From assembly GCF_030247195.1 (NCBI RefSeq), contig NW_026683312.1:1-64000 (forward strand): a stretch of 64,000 nucleotides of DNA, in the 5' to 3' direction. A program made the position numbers and the translations under genes. Below, piece by piece: positions 60,243 through 64,000 of the stretch. The notes beneath the pieces are model-generated. The model was not told where the DNA came from. It worked only from the letters and a program-made list of their open reading frames with translations, and made no database searches. Source of the stretch: Topomyia yanbarensis. Lineage: Eukaryota; Arthropoda; Insecta; Diptera; Culicidae. The stretch's first letter is position 1. Each line of letters begins with the position of its first letter.

Positions 60243-60539
60243 GTGGCGAAATTTCTCTCGGTACCGATATCCGTTTCGTGAACCAATAAGCTCCCAGCTC
60301 CTCGCTTCGCCGCGATCTACTTGTTATAGTCCTTGGCGGTTGAGCTAGCCTCCACAACGTGCCGTTACAAGATAACTTTTGAAAATGAAACTTTGAGAAT
60401 TTCATTTAAAATATTAGGCATATTTTTGTTTAACATATTGAATTTTTTCAAAATTTTCCGAAATATTCCGGGGGGGGGGTTTCGTCCCCAATCCCCCCCC
60501 CCCGCTACTACGCCACTGCCTCCAAAAACGCCATAGCTC

Positions 60540-63500
60540 CGAAAGCGACTCCGACGAATCCAGTCATGGCCAACTGGCACATCAGGATCGACGCCAGTAA
60601 TATCCTGATAATGACATACTGGTTGGTTGGTATGACTAGCCAATGCGTCATATAGACCCGGTGGTTCGCCACACTGGTTCTTAGTCTCTTGTCCAGTAAC
60701 TCCTATCCCTACCTCCCCGCGGTGCCAGCTGGGGTACGAGTAACCATAGGAAAGATCTGGTAACCAACCCCCGGTGGGACCATGGTCGTATGCTGACAGG
60801 GAAGGGGGCTCCTCTTTTCGGAGGATGTGTTCATCCGAGCATCCGAGTTTGTTCCCCATGTTAAGGGCGGCTCAAAACAGCGTCTGTTCTCCATGTTAGG
60901 GGCGGCTTATGTATCGTACTCGTGTCAGCGTTGAACTTTAAACAGAGCTGACACGATGGTCCCCCGGCGAGACAGGGGATTGGGGAAGGCCCAACAAGCT
61001 GCCCTGGAAAACTAACCATTACGAACAATGCAGAAGAAAGCACGAATCGGAGCAATCGGCAAAGATCTACGCGACGAAATAAGGACTACGATTGGAAACT
61101 CGGTACATGTAACTGCAGGTCACTCTGCTTTCCAGCTTTCGACAAGATAATCTACGACAAACTCCAACCACGCAACTTTGAAGTCGTAGCACTGCAGGAA
61201 CTTTGCTTGGTAGGACAAAAGGTATGAGAAAGCGGGCATCGGGCGGCTACTTTCTACCAGAGCTGTGGCACCATCAACGAGCTGGGAACCGGCTTTGTAG
61301 TGCTGGGTAGGATGCATCAACGCGTGATTGGATGGACTCCGATCAACGCAAGGATGTGTAAGTTGAGCCTTTTCTTCAACTACAGCATCATCAACGTACA
61401 CTGCCCACACGATTGGAGACCCGACGACGAGAAATAAGCGTTCTATGCGAAGTTGGAGGAGGTGTACGACGGCTGTTCGCAACGGGACGTGAAAATCGTC
61501 ATCGGTGATATGAACGCACAGGTAGGACGGGAGGTAATGTTTAGACCGGTAATCGGGGCAAACAGCTTGCATACCGTATCGAATGACAACGGCCAACGAT
61601 GCGTGAACTTCGCAGCCTCCCGTGGCATGGTAGTCCGAAGTATCTTCTTCCCCCGCACCGCACCAAAACCAAATCGATCACGTTCTAATCGACGGGCGAT
61701 TCTTCTCTGATGTTCGTTCGTACCTACCGCAGTGCGAAAATAGATTCGGACGATTACCTAGTTGCAGTATGCATGCGCTCAAAACTCTCGACGGTGTACA
61801 ACACTCATCGTAGTCGGACGCCAAGACCCAACATCGCGCAACTTCGGGACGCCGGGGTTGCCCAAGACTACGCACAGCGGCTGGAAGCAGCACTACCCAC
61901 GGAAGAACAGCTGGGCGTAGCTACTCTTGAAGATGGCTGGAGGGAGATCCGTTCCGCCATAGGAAGTACTGCTATAGCAGCACTAGGTACAGCGATTCCG
62001 AATCGAGGAAACGACTGGTTCGATGACGAATGTAAGCAGTTAATAACGGTGAAGCAGCAGAGGACGAAGACGGTATGGCAATAGATCCTGCAGCACGCGT
62101 CTTCTACGATAGAAGTCAAGAAGGAGATCGGTCGGCTGAAAAACAACAAAATTGCCGATGTAGATCAACTACCCAGCGAGCTATTCAAATACGGTGGTGA
62201 AACACTGGATAGAGCGCTATACTGGGTAGTCGCCAAAATTTGGGAGGAAGAGATTCTTTCGGACGAGAGGATGGAGGGTGTCGTTTGCCCAATCTACACA
62301 AAGGGTGACAAGTTGGATTGCTGCAACTACCGCGCGATCACACTACTTAGCGCCGCCTACAAGGTCGTCTCCCAAATTCTTTTCCGGCGATTATCACCAT
62401 TTGCAAGGGAGTTCATGGGGCACTACCAAGCGGGATTCGTGGGTTCCCGCGCCACAACGGACCAAATATTCGCGATTCGGCAGGTTCTGCAGAATTGCCG
62501 CGAATACAACGTGTCCACACATCATTTGTTCATCGATTTCAAATCGACGTATGACACAATCGATCGAGATCAGCTAAGACGGATAATGCACATTACGGTT
62601 TTCCGGATAAGCTAACACGATTAGTCAAAGCGACGATGGATCGGGTGATGTGCGTTGTTCGAGTATCAGGGACACTCTCGAGTCTCTTTGAATCTCGAAG
62701 AGGGTTACGGCACGGTGATGGTCTATCGGGCCTGCTGTTCAACGTTGCGTTAGGAGGTGTAATAAGGAGAGCGGGGATAGACACGAGTGGCACGATCTTC
62801 AGGAAGTCCGTCCAGCTTCTTGGCTTCGCCGACTACATTGGCATAATGGCACGGGACTTATAGCTGAAGCCAGCAGGATTGGACTTGCCATCAATGTTTC
62901 GAAGATAAAATACATGAGAGGAAGAGGTTCTAGAGAAGACAATGTGAACCTCCCATCCCGAGTTAGGATTGACGGTGACGTAATCGAGATGGTCGACGAA
63001 TTCGTGTATTTGGGCTCACTGGTAACCGACGACAATGATACCAGCAGAGAAATTCAAAGACGGATCTTGGCGGGAAATCGTGTCTTCTTTGGACTCCGGA
63101 GTACGCTCCGGTCGACCAAAATTCGCCACCGCACGAAGTTGATTATCTACAAGACGCTGATTAGACCGGTAGTCAGCTTCGGCCACGAGACCTGGACTAT
63201 GCTCGTGGAGGACCAACGCGCCCCTTGGAGTTTTCGAACGAAAGGTGTTGCTGACTATCTATGGTGGTGTGCAGATGGAAGACGGAACGTGGCGCAGGCG
63301 AATGAACCATGAGTTGCATCAGCTGCTGGAAGAACCATTCATCGCGCATACCGCAAAAAAGGACTTTTGCGGTGGGCTGGACACATCGTAAGAATGTCGG
63401 CCGACGACCCGGTGAAGATGGTTTCTGAGGGCGATCCTACAGGAACAAGCAGACGGGGCGCACGGCGAGCACGGTGGTTCGACCAGATAGAGGACGACCT

Positions 63501-63606
63501 GCGGACCCTTCGAATACTGCGAGGCTGGCGACAAGCAGCAATGGACCGAGTGGAGTGGAGACGGCTTCTGCATACAGCAAGAGACAACAAGGCTCTAGCC
63601 TGAACT
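60540..63606 (+). pseudogene. RTE-like LINE relic, copy 2 (EN, RT, C-terminus)
   Basis: A likely 5' untranslated stretch (60540-61090, with CATGTTAAGGGCGGCT and CATGTTAGGGGCGGCT as a duplicated motif) leads to an APE endonuclease: LGTCNCRSL near 61095, ALQELCLVG, NYSIINVHCPHDW near 61375, VIGDMNAQVGRE near 61500 and SNDNGQRCVNFAASRGMVV. Then come the linker (GNDWFDDECKQ near 62010), NNKIADVDQLPSELFKYGGE (near 62145), YRAITLLSAAYKVVSQILF, STHHLFIDFKSTYDTIDRDQ and QLLGFADYIGIMARD (near 62820; second catalytic Asp is Tyr), EFVYLGSLVTDDNDTSREIQ, and the tail LRWAGHIVRMSADDPVKMV to a TGA at 63601. Frameshifts (for example 61435, 62083, 62863, 63235) inactivate it. It is the same family as 22558-24330, in the opposite orientation. 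The first copy keeps FADD. Confidence 0.9.
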
Positions 63607-63654
63607 AAACGAAACTGTAGCACCGCAAAGCAACTGTGGTAGAAGCTATGTGTG

Positions 63655-63966
63655 ACGACGCTTTGATTGTAGAGCCGTATCAAGTCCTCCTTGATGACAG
63701 TAACTGAGTGGCGGATGGATTGGGAACGGCTATGATATAAGTTATGGGAAGATTTCCCATTCAAGAAGTGGTAGAACGCTCACACGAAGGCTTCGTGATC
63801 AGCAAAATCAACGGCGTCTTCGTGTGCAGCTGTTGCGCTCCTTCAAGGTGGGCAGTAGAGCAGTTCAGCCTAATGCTGGAGCAGTTATCCGAGCAGTTGA
63901 TCGGTTGGAAGCCGGTAGTCATTGGTGATGACTTCAACGCCTGGGCTGTTACAGGGTGTATCCTGC
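63655..63966 (+). pseudogene. R1-type LINE endonuclease fragment, cut by the window end region
   Basis: The plus-strand reading EPYQVLLDDSN, then MGRFPIQEVVERSHEGFVIS, KINGVFVCSCCAPSRWAVEQ and GWKPVVIGDDFNAWAV is the APE-type endonuclease of R1-clade elements. The Asp-Phe-Asn after GD is the expected catalytic context. An in-frame stop occurs after DDSN. It begins about 50 bp after the RTE-like stop codon, so a second element is juxtaposed. After 63966 the sequence no longer matches, or the reading frame is lost. Confidence 0.82.
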
Positions 63967-64000
63967 AGAAACCTCCAGCGAAGTTAGACGTACGATTGTG

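Larger units (their letters stand above)
57106..60518. mobile_element. Third large hAT-type element, interior R1 LINE
   Basis: Ends are CAGTGGCGTAGTA and its exact complement. The flanks CCTCCAAA (57098-57105 and 60519-60526) form a perfect 8-bp target duplication. Both ends have a run of G or C (14 G near 57131; 10 G near 60471, 12 C near 60493), and about 50 bp beyond that is T-rich. Between them lies not a transposase but a rearranged R1 LINE (minus), its repeated modules, and a nested small hAT MITE (58265-58489). The 3.4-kb unit is therefore either a hAT element that received an R1 insertion, or an R1 relic mobilised between hAT ends. No transposase frame. Confidence 0.85.

Noticed and set aside
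1..64000. Endogenous copies of non-retroviral RNA viruses
   Set aside because: Mosquito genomes often hold them, but none of the frames here shows a polymerase, nucleocapsid or glycoprotein signature I could recognise.

Overview
The window reads as insect nuclear DNA and is most likely from a mosquito. It is AT-rich and intron-like or intergenic, with no intact host gene that I can recognise. It is packed with decayed and nested transposable elements: non-LTR retrotransposons of R1, RTE-like and I/jockey-like type, a Ty3/gypsy pol relic, hAT-type and piggyBac-type elements without transposase, and short inverted-repeat MITEs. The mosquito (culicine, Aedes-like) assignment is inferred from the style of these families and was not tested by a search.

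Layout. 1-4.9 kb: no gene seen. 4.9-15.7 kb: a fold-back-type element, several MITEs, and many degenerate copies of a CA-rich repeat on both sides of a gypsy pol relic (about 9.94-12.06 kb, minus). 15.7-18.6 kb: a large inverted repeat with arms of about 0.63 kb. 18.6-22.3 kb: no gene seen. 22.5-24.4 kb: a broken RTE-like LINE (minus) abutting a fragment of another LINE endonuclease. 26.7-41.2 kb: two members of one hAT-type family (26746-35054 and 36590-41176), each with matching 14-bp ends and a perfect 8-bp target duplication, and each carrying LINE-derived sequence inside. The first copy has also been hit by a second hAT-type element, a tRNA-type SINE, a palindromic element and a TTAA element. 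The second copy shows unoccupied or nearly unoccupied versions of several of those sites.

42.6-46.7 kb: inverted-repeat elements, an I/jockey-like reverse transcriptase relic and a TTAA element. 47.3-53.5 kb: a 6-kb tandem array with a 22-bp unit, in two sequence subfamilies separated by about 450 bp of non-repeat DNA. 53.5-56.5 kb: no gene seen. 57.1-60.5 kb: a third large hAT-type element, whose interior is a rearranged R1 LINE (minus) hit by a small hAT MITE. 60.5-63.6 kb: an RTE-like LINE (plus). An R1 endonuclease fragment runs to the window edge.

The genes do not work together as a pathway. They are relics of successive transposition. The most unusual features are the 22-bp array, whose unit alternates GAA and TTC trimers and leaves all three plus-strand frames open, and the recurrent packaging of LINE sequence between hAT-type ends in three separate elements.
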